In this document: piece after piece, positions 7,891-15,895 of the stretch
Numbering within the stretch: position 1 is the first letter of the stretch
Layout: the number at the start of each line of letters is the position of its first letter
Origin: JAGWRA01 sp035534615
GTDB lineage: Bacteria; Acidobacteriota; Vicinamibacteria; Vicinamibacterales; CAVVIG01
Length of the DNA stretch: 32,749 bases
Assembly: GCA_035534615.1 (NCBI GenBank)
Contig: DATLRO010000006.1
Span: 1-32,749 of the forward strand
Reading direction: 5' to 3'
Program-made: the position numbers and the translations under genes
Notes under the pieces: generated by a model
Seen by the model: only the letters and a program-made list of their open reading frames with translations
Databases searched by the model: none
Told to the model about the DNA's origin: nothing

Positions 7891-9333
7891 TCAGCCGCGC
7901 GCCGGCTCGACGGCCGCGCCGGCCGCGCGGCCGGCCGCCGCCGGCTCGCCGAAAAACGTCTCGTGCAGGCGGTTCATCGCGTCGGCCACGTCCGCCTGAC
8001 GCAGCACGAACGTCACGTTCCGCCGCAGCGCCGCCTGCGACACCATCCGCAGCGCCACGCCGTCGAGCGCCTCGAGCATCCGGCCGAACGCCCCGGCATC
8101 CGACCCCAGGCTCTCGCCGACCAGGCAGACGATCGCCATGTCGCGCTCGCAGGAGACCTCGGCGAAGGCGGACAGCGCCTCGACGATCGCGTCGAGCCGG
8201 CGCTGGTCGTCGATCGTCACCGACACGCTGACCTCCGACGTCGTGACGACGTCGACCGCGGTCTTGAAGCGCTCGAACACCTCGAACAGCTGCCGCAGGA
8301 AGCCGGACGCCATCAGCATGCGGCTCGACTGGATGTTGATGATCGTGACGTGCCGCTTGCACGCGATGGCCACCAGACCGGGCTTCAGCGGGCCGCTCGG
8401 GCGGGTGATGAGGGTGCCGGTCGAGTCGGGCCGGCGCGAGTTGAGGATGCGGACCGGAATGTCGTGCGCCACCGCCGGCAGGATCGTGCTCGGATGCAGG
8501 ACCTTGGCGCCGAAGTACGCGAGTTCGGAGGCCTCTTCGAACGTGAGGAGCGGCACGAGCCGCGGATGCGGGACCACGCGGGGATCGGCGGTCAGCATCC
8601 CGTCGACGTCGGTCCAGATCTGGATCTCGGCCGCGTCGAGCCCGGCGCCGACCAGGGCCGCGGAGTAATCCGATCCGCCGCGCCCGAGCGTCGTCGTGAC
8701 GCCGTCGGGGGTCGCGCCGACGAAGCCGCCCAGGACCGGGATGCGCCCGTCCTGCAGCAGCGGGCTCACGTGGGCCCGGAGGCGCGCGGTCGTCTCGTCG
8801 CTGCGCGGCGCCGCGCCGGTGTGCTCGTCGTCGGTCACGATCACCGCGCGGGCGTCGACCCAGGCGGCCGGCAGCCCGGCCTCCTCGAGCGCGGCCGCCA
8901 CCAGCCGGCTGCTCATCAGCTCGCCGGCGGCCGCCATCGCGTCCTGCGAGCGCGGCGACACGTCGCGCAGCACGGCGAGGGCGCGCACCAGCCCGATGAC
9001 GCTCGAAATCTCGTCGCGGATGCCGTCGAGCAGCGCCTCGTGCCGGGCGCCGGTCGTCAGCGCGCCGGCCATCTCGGCGTGGCGGTCGAGCAACGCGTAG
9101 AGCTCGCCGATCGCCGTGTCGACCTCCCCCGCCTGCGCGGCCCGCGCGATCTCCAGCAGGCGGTCGGTCACGCCGCCGAGCGCCGACACGACGACCACCG
9201 GTCCGGGGGCGACCGCCCGTGCGTCGGCCCCCGGCCGCAGGTCGCGCTCGCGCTGCCGGCGCACGATGGCGAGGAGCCGGGTGAGGGCGGGCACGTCGGC
9301 CACGGACGTTCCGCCGAACTTCATGACGATCAT
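7891..9333 (-). CDS. lysC: Aspartate kinase
   Basis: Phosphorylates aspartate, the first step of the aspartate amino-acid family. The 480-residue monofunctional kinase begins MIVMKFGGTSVAD, with the KFGGTS signature, followed by VVVVSALGGVTD, the TTLGRGGSDYSA motif and the WTDVDGMLTADPR segment. The last third (from about residue 335) holds the tandem ACT regulatory domains (HVTIINIQSSRM; DMAIVCLVGESL), the usual site of feedback control by lysine or threonine. Its ATG overlaps the asd stop (ATGA), so translation is coupled to asd. No homoserine dehydrogenase is fused or adjacent. Confidence 0.96.
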   Translation of the reverse strand: MIVMKFGGTSVADVPALTRLLAIVRRQRERDLRPGADARAVAPGPVVVVSALGGVTDRLLEIARAAQAGEVDTAIGELYALLDRHAEMAGALTTGARHEALLDGIRDEISSVIGLVRALAVLRDVSPRSQDAMAAAGELMSSRLVAAALEEAGLPAAWVDARAVIVTDDEHTGAAPRSDETTARLRAHVSPLLQDGRIPVLGGFVGATPDGVTTTLGRGGSDYSAALVGAGLDAAEIQIWTDVDGMLTADPRVVPHPRLVPLLTFEEASELAYFGAKVLHPSTILPAVAHDIPVRILNSRRPDSTGTLITRPSGPLKPGLVAIACKRHVTIINIQSSRMLMASGFLRQLFEVFERFKTAVDVVTTSEVSVSVTIDDQRRLDAIVEALSAFAEVSCERDMAIVCLVGESLGSDAGAFGRMLEALDGVALRMVSQAALRRNVTFVLRQADVADAMNRLHETFFGEPAAAGRAAGAAVEPARG

Positions 9334-10379
9334 GCGAGCAGCCCCTCCGCCTGCATCAATTCCGCGTTCAGCACCGCCGCCCCGGCGGCGCCCCGCACCG
9401 TATTGTGCCCCAGCGCCACCAGTTTGTAGTCGAGCAGCTGAGCCGGGCGCAGCCGCCCGACGCTGACCGTCATGCCGCCGCCGCGCCCGACGTCGAGCGC
9501 CGGCTGCGGCCGGTTGCGCTCGGGAAGATACACGATCGGCGCCGCCGGCGCCGACGGCAGGCCGCGCCGCTGCGGCACGCCGGCGAACGACGTCAGGGCG
9601 GCGATCAGTTCGTCCGGCGACGGGCGCGTCGCCAGCCCGATCGTCACCATCTCGGTATGGCCGTTCGCCACCGGCACGCGGGTCGTCTGGGCGCTGACGA
9701 CCACCTCGTGCGGCTCGATCGCCCCGCCGCGGACGCCGCCGAGGATCTTCCGCGTCTCACTCTCGATCTTCTCTTCCTCGCCGTCGATGAACGGCACGAC
9801 GTTGCCCAGGATGTCGAGCGACGCCACCCCCGGATAGCCGGCGCCGGACACCGCCTGCAGCGTCGTGACCACCACCTGCCGCAGCCCGAACTGCCGCAGC
9901 GGCGCGAGCACCATCGACAGGACGACGGTGGAGCAGTTGGGATTGGTGACGATCCGCCCCTTCCAGCCGCGGGCGTCGGCCTGGCGCGGCAGCAGCGCCA
10001 GATGGTCGGCGTTGATCTCGGGGATGAGCAGCGGGACGACCGGATCCATCCGGTAGTTCTTCGCGTTGCTGACCACGACATGGCCGGCGGCGGCGAATGC
10101 CGCTTCGATCTCCCCGGCCACCGAGGAGTCGAGCGCCGAGAAGACCACGTGCGGCGCGTGTCCGGGCTCGGCCGCCTCGACGACGAGGTCGCGGACCGCC
10201 TCCGGCATCGGCGTCGCCAGACGCCACGGCGCGGCGTCGGCGTAGCGCCGCCCTTCCGATCGCTGGCTCGCCCCCAGCCAGGCCACGTCGAACCAGGGAT
10301 GGTGATCGAGCTGCAGCATGAACTGCTGCCCCACCATCCCCGTCGCGCCGAGAATGCCGACCTCGATCTTCCCCGCCAT
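9330..10379 (-). CDS. asd: Aspartate-semialdehyde dehydrogenase, archaeal/fungal type
   Basis: Reduces aspartyl phosphate with NADPH to aspartate-semialdehyde, the branch point to lysine, threonine and methionine. The 349-residue protein begins with the nucleotide-binding GILGATGMVGQQF, carries SALDSSVAGEIE and the active-site Cys149 in TNPNCSTVVL, and has AVSGAGYPGVASLDILGNV and VPVANGHTEMV further on. These last segments and the overall layout resemble the archaeal/fungal subtype rather than the proteobacterial one. It is the first gene of the lysine operon and sits behind a terminator-bearing leader. Confidence 0.95.
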   Translation of the reverse strand: MAGKIEVGILGATGMVGQQFMLQLDHHPWFDVAWLGASQRSEGRRYADAAPWRLATPMPEAVRDLVVEAAEPGHAPHVVFSALDSSVAGEIEAAFAAAGHVVVSNAKNYRMDPVVPLLIPEINADHLALLPRQADARGWKGRIVTNPNCSTVVLSMVLAPLRQFGLRQVVVTTLQAVSGAGYPGVASLDILGNVVPFIDGEEEKIESETRKILGGVRGGAIEPHEVVVSAQTTRVPVANGHTEMVTIGLATRPSPDELIAALTSFAGVPQRRGLPSAPAAPIVYLPERNRPQPALDVGRGGGMTVSVGRLRPAQLLDYKLVALGHNTVRGAAGAAVLNAELMQAEGLLA

Positions 10380-10434
10380 CGCTCCGCTCCCATGGTGACG
10401 TCAGCGCGACCGTCCGCGCCACCGGCGTCAGGGC

Positions 10435-10473
10435 AAAAAAAAACCCGCCGACCGTGACAGCCAGGTCGGCGGG
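10435..10473 (-). terminator. Intrinsic terminator in asd leader (attenuator candidate)
   Basis: On the minus strand CCCGCCGACC (10473-10464), a 10-base loop, GGTCGGCGGG (10453-10444) and nine T residues (10443-10435). It is a perfect 10-bp GC-rich stem with a T-run, placed 55 bases before the asd start and downstream of the promoter at 10606-10635. Confidence 0.9.
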
Positions 10474-10499
10474 TCCGCAACTCGTCTGATTACGCAGGC

Positions 10500-10595
10500 T
10501 CAGGACAGCACGAGTCCGACACGACCGCCGGCAGGGCAGCCCCGCTTTCGAGCAGCGCGCGTTCGCATGGCGGCAGTCGTCGGCAGCGCAATCAT
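10500..10595 (-). CDS. Putative leader peptide of the lysine operon (31 codons)
   Basis: An ATG-started 31-codon frame between the predicted promoter and the terminator, beginning MIALPTTAAMRTRAARKRG and ending VGLVLS. The stop is 27 bases before the terminator stem. The predicted transcription start is only about 4 bases before the ATG, so it would be a nearly leaderless message; no Shine-Dalgarno site is seen. There is no run of lysine codons; Met, Ile, Thr-Thr and one Lys codon are present. It may control the terminator, or it may be a chance frame. Confidence 0.3.
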   Translation of the reverse strand: MIALPTTAAMRTRAARKRGCPAGGRVGLVLS

Positions 10596-10605
10596 CGCGA
10601 CAGAG

Positions 10606-10635
10606 AGTATACGGGCGGCGGCGGCGGCCCGTCAA
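10606..10635 (-). promoter_or_regulatory. Sigma70-type promoter of asd-lysC-dapBADE
   Basis: Minus strand TTGACG (-35, 10635-10630), 18-base spacer, TATACT (-10, 10611-10606). Five of six bases match the consensus at each box. It is the only strong promoter seen before the lysine operon. Confidence 0.75.
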
Positions 10636-10664
10636 TCTCGGACGGCCCGGTTGTCAAAGCTCGT

Positions 10665-10705
10665 GAGAAATATCCCCTGGATTGACTCGAGAGAAATGTC
10701 CCCTG
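10665..10705. repeat. Direct repeat GAGAAATRTCCCCTG, possible insertion-sequence end
   Basis: GAGAAATATCCCCTG (10665-10679) and GAGAAATGTCCCCTG (10691-10705), 14 of 15 bases identical, 26 bases apart. Spaced copies of sequences like this are found at the ends of IS21-type elements. No transposase is present, so it would be a solo remnant. The rest of 10641-10868 shows no gene that can be supported. Confidence 0.35.
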
Positions 10706-10868
10706 CCGATCGCGGTCGCAGCCACGGGGCGCGGAGGCGGGGGGCTCGCCAGCGGCCGCGCAGGCCTCATCAGCCTCATCGGGCCAGCGCGTGATGTGCC
10801 CGATGAGACAGTCGTGTCCGTCCTGCGGCGCTATGGTTAAAGGCACACGGCTTAAATGAGAGGGCAAT

Positions 10869-11045
10869 ATGGGGAGAAATCTCAAGTTCTGGTGCTACGC
10901 GGTGGTGTGGGGACTCGTCGTGGGCGAGCTCGTTCGCGCCTTCGAAGCCGGTCGCATCGGCGCCGGCATCCTGGAGCTTGGCCTTCTCGCCATGGGTGTC
11001 CTTGCGATCGTGTTCTGGCCGCGGCGTCGAGCGTCGGCGTTGTGA
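10869..11045 (+). CDS. Small two-TM membrane protein, unknown function
   Basis: A 58-residue frame from ATG 10869, preceded by GAGAGGG at good spacing. Two hydrophobic helices are visible, FWCYAVVWGLVVGELV (about 7-22) and ILELGLLAMGVLAIVFW (about 34-50), joined by a short loop with charged residues and ending in a basic WPRRRASAL tail, which suggests a hairpin in the inner membrane with both ends inside. I do not recognise the family. It stands alone between the lysine operon leader and the hydrolase gene. Confidence 0.55.
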   Translation: MGRNLKFWCYAVVWGLVVGELVRAFEAGRIGAGILELGLLAMGVLAIVFWPRRRASAL

Positions 11046-11438
11046 CTGCGAGGGGACCCGCGCCGCGCGCGGCACACTGCGCCCCCTGATGCGGGCGACG
11101 GGGCTCCGGGCGCTGTCCGAGGCCGCGCGTGGATGACACACGACGCAGCCGCAGCCGCAGCCCGGCGCCGAGCGTCCCAGGCTCTCGCCGCGCGTCAGTC
11201 CTGGCACCGGGCCACGACCCGGACCGGGACGCGGGCGGATCTCCGGTCCGCTTCGGTGATAACGTAGTGTCCCGAGTTCGAAGTCCGAGACATCTCCCGG
11301 GCGGGGCGTCCCGTCTGGCGGCGTTGCTCCTCCCTCACAGACTCCCGGTAGGCCCGGTCGTCCCGCCTTGCCAGCCGGGCACCGTGCTCCGGAAAATCTG
11401 TCACCGGACGTCGGACCCGGGACACCAGCGGCTCTGGC
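11046..11438. other. Intergenic stretch of 393 bases, no supported gene
   Basis: A minus-strand open frame (11195-11440, 81 codons) begins with the antisense of the hydrolase start, is Arg-rich and resembles no family. A segment near 11260-11292 (GGTGATAACGTAGTGTCCCG) looks like sequence seen at borders of small transposable elements, but this is memory-based and weak. A short CGCGCCGCGCGCGGC inverted repeat follows the 2-TM gene and could help end its transcript. Confidence 0.4.
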
Positions 11439-12485
11439 ATGCTCGAACAGGTCTTTCATGCGTGGGAGCGCCGGCTCGCCTCGGCCACCACGGATCGGGT
11501 GGTGCGCCCCTTCGACTGGGGCCTCGACTGGATTCCGGCGAACGGCCACCGGCCGGACATGCCGCCCGAGCGGATCCTCGCCGACTGGGCGCGCGACGTC
11601 CGCCGGGACTCGGCCCGGTTCTTCACCGCGCCGCCGACCCGCGAGTACACGTTCGTGCCGGAGGCCGGCGCGACCGGCGACGACCCGCCCGGCGTGCTGA
11701 CGTTCCCGAGCGCGTTCGCGACGCCGCACCCGGCCAACAACACGGTGTACGCGCAGTACTTTCCCGCCAGGCGGGCGGCCGCACGAGGGCGCCGGGCGGT
11801 GCTCGTGCTGCCGCAGTGGAACGCCGACGAAGGGGGACACGTCGGGCTGTCGCGGCTGCTGGCGTACGGCGGCATGGCCGCGCTGCGCCTCAGCCTGCCG
11901 TATCACGATCGGCGGATGCCGCCCGAACTGCACCGCGCCGACTTCATCGTCAGCGCGAACGTCGCCCGGACGGTCCAGGTGTGCCGCCAGGCCGTGCTCG
12001 ACGCGCGGCGGGCGATCGCCTGGCTGGCCGGCCGGGGCTTCGAACGGATCGGCATTCTCGGCACCAGCCTCGGATCCTGCCTTGCGCTCCTCACCACGGC
12101 GCACGAGCCGATCGTCCGCGTCCAGGCGCTGAACCACGTCTCGCCGTTCTTCGCCGACGTGATCTGGCACGGCCTCTCGACCCGCCACGTGCGCGAGGGC
12201 CTCGAGGGGCACATCGAGCTGAAGCAGCTGCGCCGGCTGTGGCGGCCGATCAGTCCGCACAGCTATATCCACCAGGTCCGGGACAGGAAGAGCCTGCTTG
12301 TGTACGCCCGCTACGATCTGACCTTTCCCGTGGAGCTCTCGCGGGCGCTGGTGCGGAAGTTCGAACGGCTGCAGGTCCCGCACGAAGTGGCCGTGCTCCC
12401 GTGCGGCCATTACAGCACCGGCAGGATTCCGTTCAGCCTGATCGACGGGTGGGTGCTCACGCGGTTCTTTCAGGAGCAGCTCTGA
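11439..12485 (+). CDS. Alpha/beta hydrolase, ABHD18-like
   Basis: A 348-residue alpha/beta hydrolase-fold protein. The nucleophile elbow is GTSLGS (GILGTSLGSCLALL), the acid is probably in VYARYDLTFPVEL, and the base in LPCGHYSTGRIPF near the C-terminus; this order is that of the fold. The core strand AVLVLPQWNADEGGHVGLSRLL and the long helical N-terminus resemble the ABHD18 / DUF2048 group, for which the substrate is poorly known. No signal peptide is visible, so it is probably cytoplasmic. The ATG at 11439 has only a weak ribosome site. It converges with the small membrane gene at 12536. Confidence 0.85.
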   Translation: MLEQVFHAWERRLASATTDRVVRPFDWGLDWIPANGHRPDMPPERILADWARDVRRDSARFFTAPPTREYTFVPEAGATGDDPPGVLTFPSAFATPHPANNTVYAQYFPARRAAARGRRAVLVLPQWNADEGGHVGLSRLLAYGGMAALRLSLPYHDRRMPPELHRADFIVSANVARTVQVCRQAVLDARRAIAWLAGRGFERIGILGTSLGSCLALLTTAHEPIVRVQALNHVSPFFADVIWHGLSTRHVREGLEGHIELKQLRRLWRPISPHSYIHQVRDRKSLLVYARYDLTFPVELSRALVRKFERLQVPHEVAVLPCGHYSTGRIPFSLIDGWVLTRFFQEQL

Positions 12486-12499
12486 CTCAGGGGCGGTCC

Positions 12500-12538
12500 C
12501 TCATCCCTCATCCCTCATTCCTCATTCCTCATTCCTCA
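12500..12538. repeat. Heptamer tandem repeat (CTCATYC), 5.6 units
   Basis: CTCATCC twice, CTCATTC three times, then CTCA. It fills the gap between two convergent genes and its last bases form the stop codon of the minus-strand gene. Confidence 0.9.
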
Positions 12539-12748
12539 GAGATAGCTGAGCAGCCCGCGCAGCGCCTGCAGGATGACGCCCGCGAGGTCCTTCACGAACG
12601 GCGACACCTGGCCCTGATTGACAGCGTCGGCGACCGACACCGGATCGGTGAGAATGAGCCAGATGATCGCCACGGCCAGCACGACGCTGACGACAGCCAC
12701 CAGCCCGACGAGGCTGATGCTCACCCGCTCGAAGCGCGGAGGTGACAT
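12536..12748 (-). CDS. Small single-TM protein downstream of cydB
   Basis: A 70-residue protein from ATG 12748 (MSPPRFERV). One long hydrophobic helix, about residues 10-35 (SLVGLVAVVSVVLAVAIIWLI), is followed by LTDPVSVADAVNQGQVSPF and an amphipathic C-terminal helix. A longer in-frame start exists at 12799 but adds only charged sequence and lacks a ribosome site. It follows cydB by 87 bases on the same strand, where small cytochrome bd subunits (CydX, CydS) are encoded in other bacteria; it is twice their size and has no recognisable CydX motif. The stop codon lies within a heptamer repeat. Confidence 0.7.
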   Translation of the reverse strand: MSPPRFERVSISLVGLVAVVSVVLAVAIIWLILTDPVSVADAVNQGQVSPFVKDLAGVILQALRGLLSYL

Positions 12749-12835
12749 GAATGCCACCAGTTTACTCCGCTCCCGGACGGGGCGGATCGAGCCTCGCACG
12801 CACCCTGCCCGCCGGGCCGCCCGCCCCTCCGCCCG

Positions 12836-13879
<1,044 letters not shown>

Positions 13880-13894
13880 CTCTGCGCCTCCCAC

Positions 13895-15238
13895 TCAGTG
13901 CGCGGCCTCCGCGGTCGCGCGCGGCCCCGGGCCGTGCTCGATTTCGCGGCGGAGCAGGAACAGGAACACGACGGTCAGCACCGTGTACATCCCCATGAAG
14001 CCGAGCAGCGTGAACAGGCCGTTGCCGGCGGAGACGGCCGGCGACATCCCCTGGCTGGTCCGCAGCAGGCCGTAGACGAGCCACGGCTGCCGGCCGATTT
14101 CCGCCGTCAGCCAGCCGGCCGTGTTCGCGATGTAGGGGAACGGCAGCAGCAGCATGAGGATCCAGAGCATCCAGCGGGCCCGGAACAGCGCGCCGCGCCA
14201 CAGCAGGGCGAGCGCCACCAGCAGGACCGCGATCATGATCGTGCCGAGGCCGACCATGATGTGGTACGCGTAGTACAGCAGCGGCACGTTGTCCGGCCGC
14301 GCGTCGGCCGGGAACGCGTCGAGCCCCTTCACCTCCGCGTCCCACCGGTGATACGTCAGGAAGCTGAGCACGCGGGGCAGCGAGATCGGGTTGTCCAGCT
14401 GCCCGGTCTCCATGTTCGGCTGGCCGATGAGCACGAGGGGCGCGCCGGCGCCGGTCTGGAACACCGCCTCCATGGCCGCCAGCGTGGCCGGCTGGTGCTC
14501 GGTGATCATCAGCCCCTGCCGATCGCCGGTCGGATACAGCTGCAGCAGCGAGCACAGGCATCCCGCCGTCACGCCGACCGTCAGGAACAGCCGCCCGTGG
14601 TCGACGGCGCGTCCGGAGAGGACGTAGAAGGCCCCGACCGACGCCATGACGACCGCGCCGGTCACGACGGCGCCCCCCATCGTGTGGGCGTACTGCCACA
14701 GCGCCCATCGATTGGTGACGAGCGCCCAGAAGCTCGCGAGCTGGACGGTGCCGTCCGGCATCGCCTGCAGCGCGACCGGGTGCTGCATCCACGCGTCGGT
14801 CGCCACGATGAAGTAGCCGGACAGCCACGAGCCGACGAACACGAGCAGCGCCGCGACCCAGTGGCCGCGGCGTCCCAGCCGCTTTTCGCCGTACAGGAAC
14901 AGGCCGAGGAAGGACGATTCGAGGAAGAACGCGAACATCCCCTCCATGGCCAGCGTCTGTCCGATCACGCCGCCGGCGTACCGGGAGAAGACCGCCCAGT
15001 TCGTGCCGAACTGGAATTCCATCGGGATGCCGGTGACGACCCCGAACGCGAAGTTGATGCCGAAGATGCGCCCCCAGAACCGGGCGGCGTCGTTGTACCG
15101 CTCGTCCCCGGTGCGGAGCGCCAGCGTCTTGAGGATCACGATGAGGAGCGCCAGCCCCATCGTCAGCTGAGGGAAGAGGTAGTGATAGGTGACGGTGAAC
15201 GCGAACTGGAGCCGGTCGACGACGAGCGCGCTGTCCAT
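13895..15238 (-). CDS. cydA: Cytochrome bd ubiquinol oxidase subunit I, short Q-loop
   Basis: The 447-residue, heme-bearing subunit of the bd oxidase. Ligands line up with the Escherichia coli enzyme: His19 (TVTYHYLFPQ) for heme b595/d, Glu99 and Glu107 (AMEGMFAFFLESS), His185 (WQYAHTMGG) and Met328 (YHIMVGLG) for heme b558. The quinol-loop motif is GDRQGLMITEHQPATLAAMEA. Met328 corresponds to Met393 of E. coli, so about 65 residues of the Q-loop are missing: this is the short-loop (CioA-like) form. Such oxidases support growth at low oxygen and resist cyanide, nitric oxide and sulfide. A promoter was not identified in the 91 bases before it. Confidence 0.97.
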   Translation of the reverse strand: MDSALVVDRLQFAFTVTYHYLFPQLTMGLALLIVILKTLALRTGDERYNDAARFWGRIFGINFAFGVVTGIPMEFQFGTNWAVFSRYAGGVIGQTLAMEGMFAFFLESSFLGLFLYGEKRLGRRGHWVAALLVFVGSWLSGYFIVATDAWMQHPVALQAMPDGTVQLASFWALVTNRWALWQYAHTMGGAVVTGAVVMASVGAFYVLSGRAVDHGRLFLTVGVTAGCLCSLLQLYPTGDRQGLMITEHQPATLAAMEAVFQTGAGAPLVLIGQPNMETGQLDNPISLPRVLSFLTYHRWDAEVKGLDAFPADARPDNVPLLYYAYHIMVGLGTIMIAVLLVALALLWRGALFRARWMLWILMLLLPFPYIANTAGWLTAEIGRQPWLVYGLLRTSQGMSPAVSAGNGLFTLLGFMGMYTVLTVVFLFLLRREIEHGPGPRATAEAAH

Positions 15239-15329
15239 CGAGACCTCCTGGTTCCGCCCGGCACGCCGCTCCGCGCGTCCCGCTCCTGCGTCCGGCGCCG
15301 CCGCGGAGCGGGCGGCGCCGCGCCGGCCG

Positions 15330-15785
15330 TCAGCCGGCGTCCCTGCCCGGGCGCCGCACCGTCACGTTCACGGCGATCCCCAGGCGCACGCTCTGCGTGA
15401 CCGGGCAGAAATCCTCGAACAGCTCCTCGCACCGCTGAAACCGCGACGCATCGCCGGTCACCGCGGGCGACAGCTCGACGTCGATGCCGGTGATGCGCAG
15501 CCGGCCGGTCTCGGTGCGCCCGAGGTGCACCGCGACGTCGGTCTCCAGCCGCGTGACGTCGACCCGCGCCTTGCGCAGGCAGAACAGGAGGCTGGCCGAC
15601 AGGCAGTCGCCGACGGCGGCGGCCAGGACGGCCGCGGCATTCGGCCCCTGTCCGGCGCCGAGCGGCGGCGGTTCGTCGAGCCGCAGCGACGGGAGGGCGG
15701 GGGTCTCGGGAAACGAGGCGATGATCTCGTAGCCCCGCTCGAGGGAGAGGTGCACGTGCTGTGTCCGGGAGTCCTGTTCGCTCAT
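15330..15785 (-). CDS. OsmC/Ohr-family thiol peroxidase
   Basis: A 151-residue cytoplasmic protein of the OsmC family, which reduces organic hydroperoxides using a cysteine pair. Cys61 (VGDCLSASLLFCL) fits the peroxidatic residue and Cys127 (EDFCPVTQSVRLG) the resolving residue; Cys69 and Cys119 are extra. The start at ATG 15785 (MSEQDSRTQHVHLSLERGY) is chosen because upstream frame continues into non-coding sequence and then the antisense of the M16 gene. It lies 91 bases upstream of the cydA start on the same strand; an oxidative-stress link with the oxidase is plausible but not shown. The exact substrate subgroup is uncertain. Confidence 0.88.
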   Translation of the reverse strand: MSEQDSRTQHVHLSLERGYEIIASFPETPALPSLRLDEPPPLGAGQGPNAAAVLAAAVGDCLSASLLFCLRKARVDVTRLETDVAVHLGRTETGRLRITGIDVELSPAVTGDASRFQRCEELFEDFCPVTQSVRLGIAVNVTVRRPGRDAG

Positions 15786-15895
15786 GAGAAAAATATCCGG
15801 CGTGGAGCGCCGACGATGACGCGAGCATACGTCACGCCGCCCGGCCGTGCGCGACCACTGCACACATCCTGCGGGCCGCGGGGCGATCCGGCCGG

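Noticed and set aside
10380..10600. Lysine riboswitch (L-box) or T-box in the asd leader
   Set aside because: None of the conserved L-box core segments or the T-box AGGGUGGnACCGCG sequence could be found; the leader is best described as an uncharacterised attenuator.
11260..11295. Possible tRNA T-arm-like GAGTTCGAAGTCC
   Set aside because: No acceptor, D or anticodon arms can be built around it.
11195..11440. 81-codon minus-strand frame before the hydrolase gene
   Set aside because: Starts in the antisense of the hydrolase start, Arg-rich, no ribosome site and no recognisable fold.
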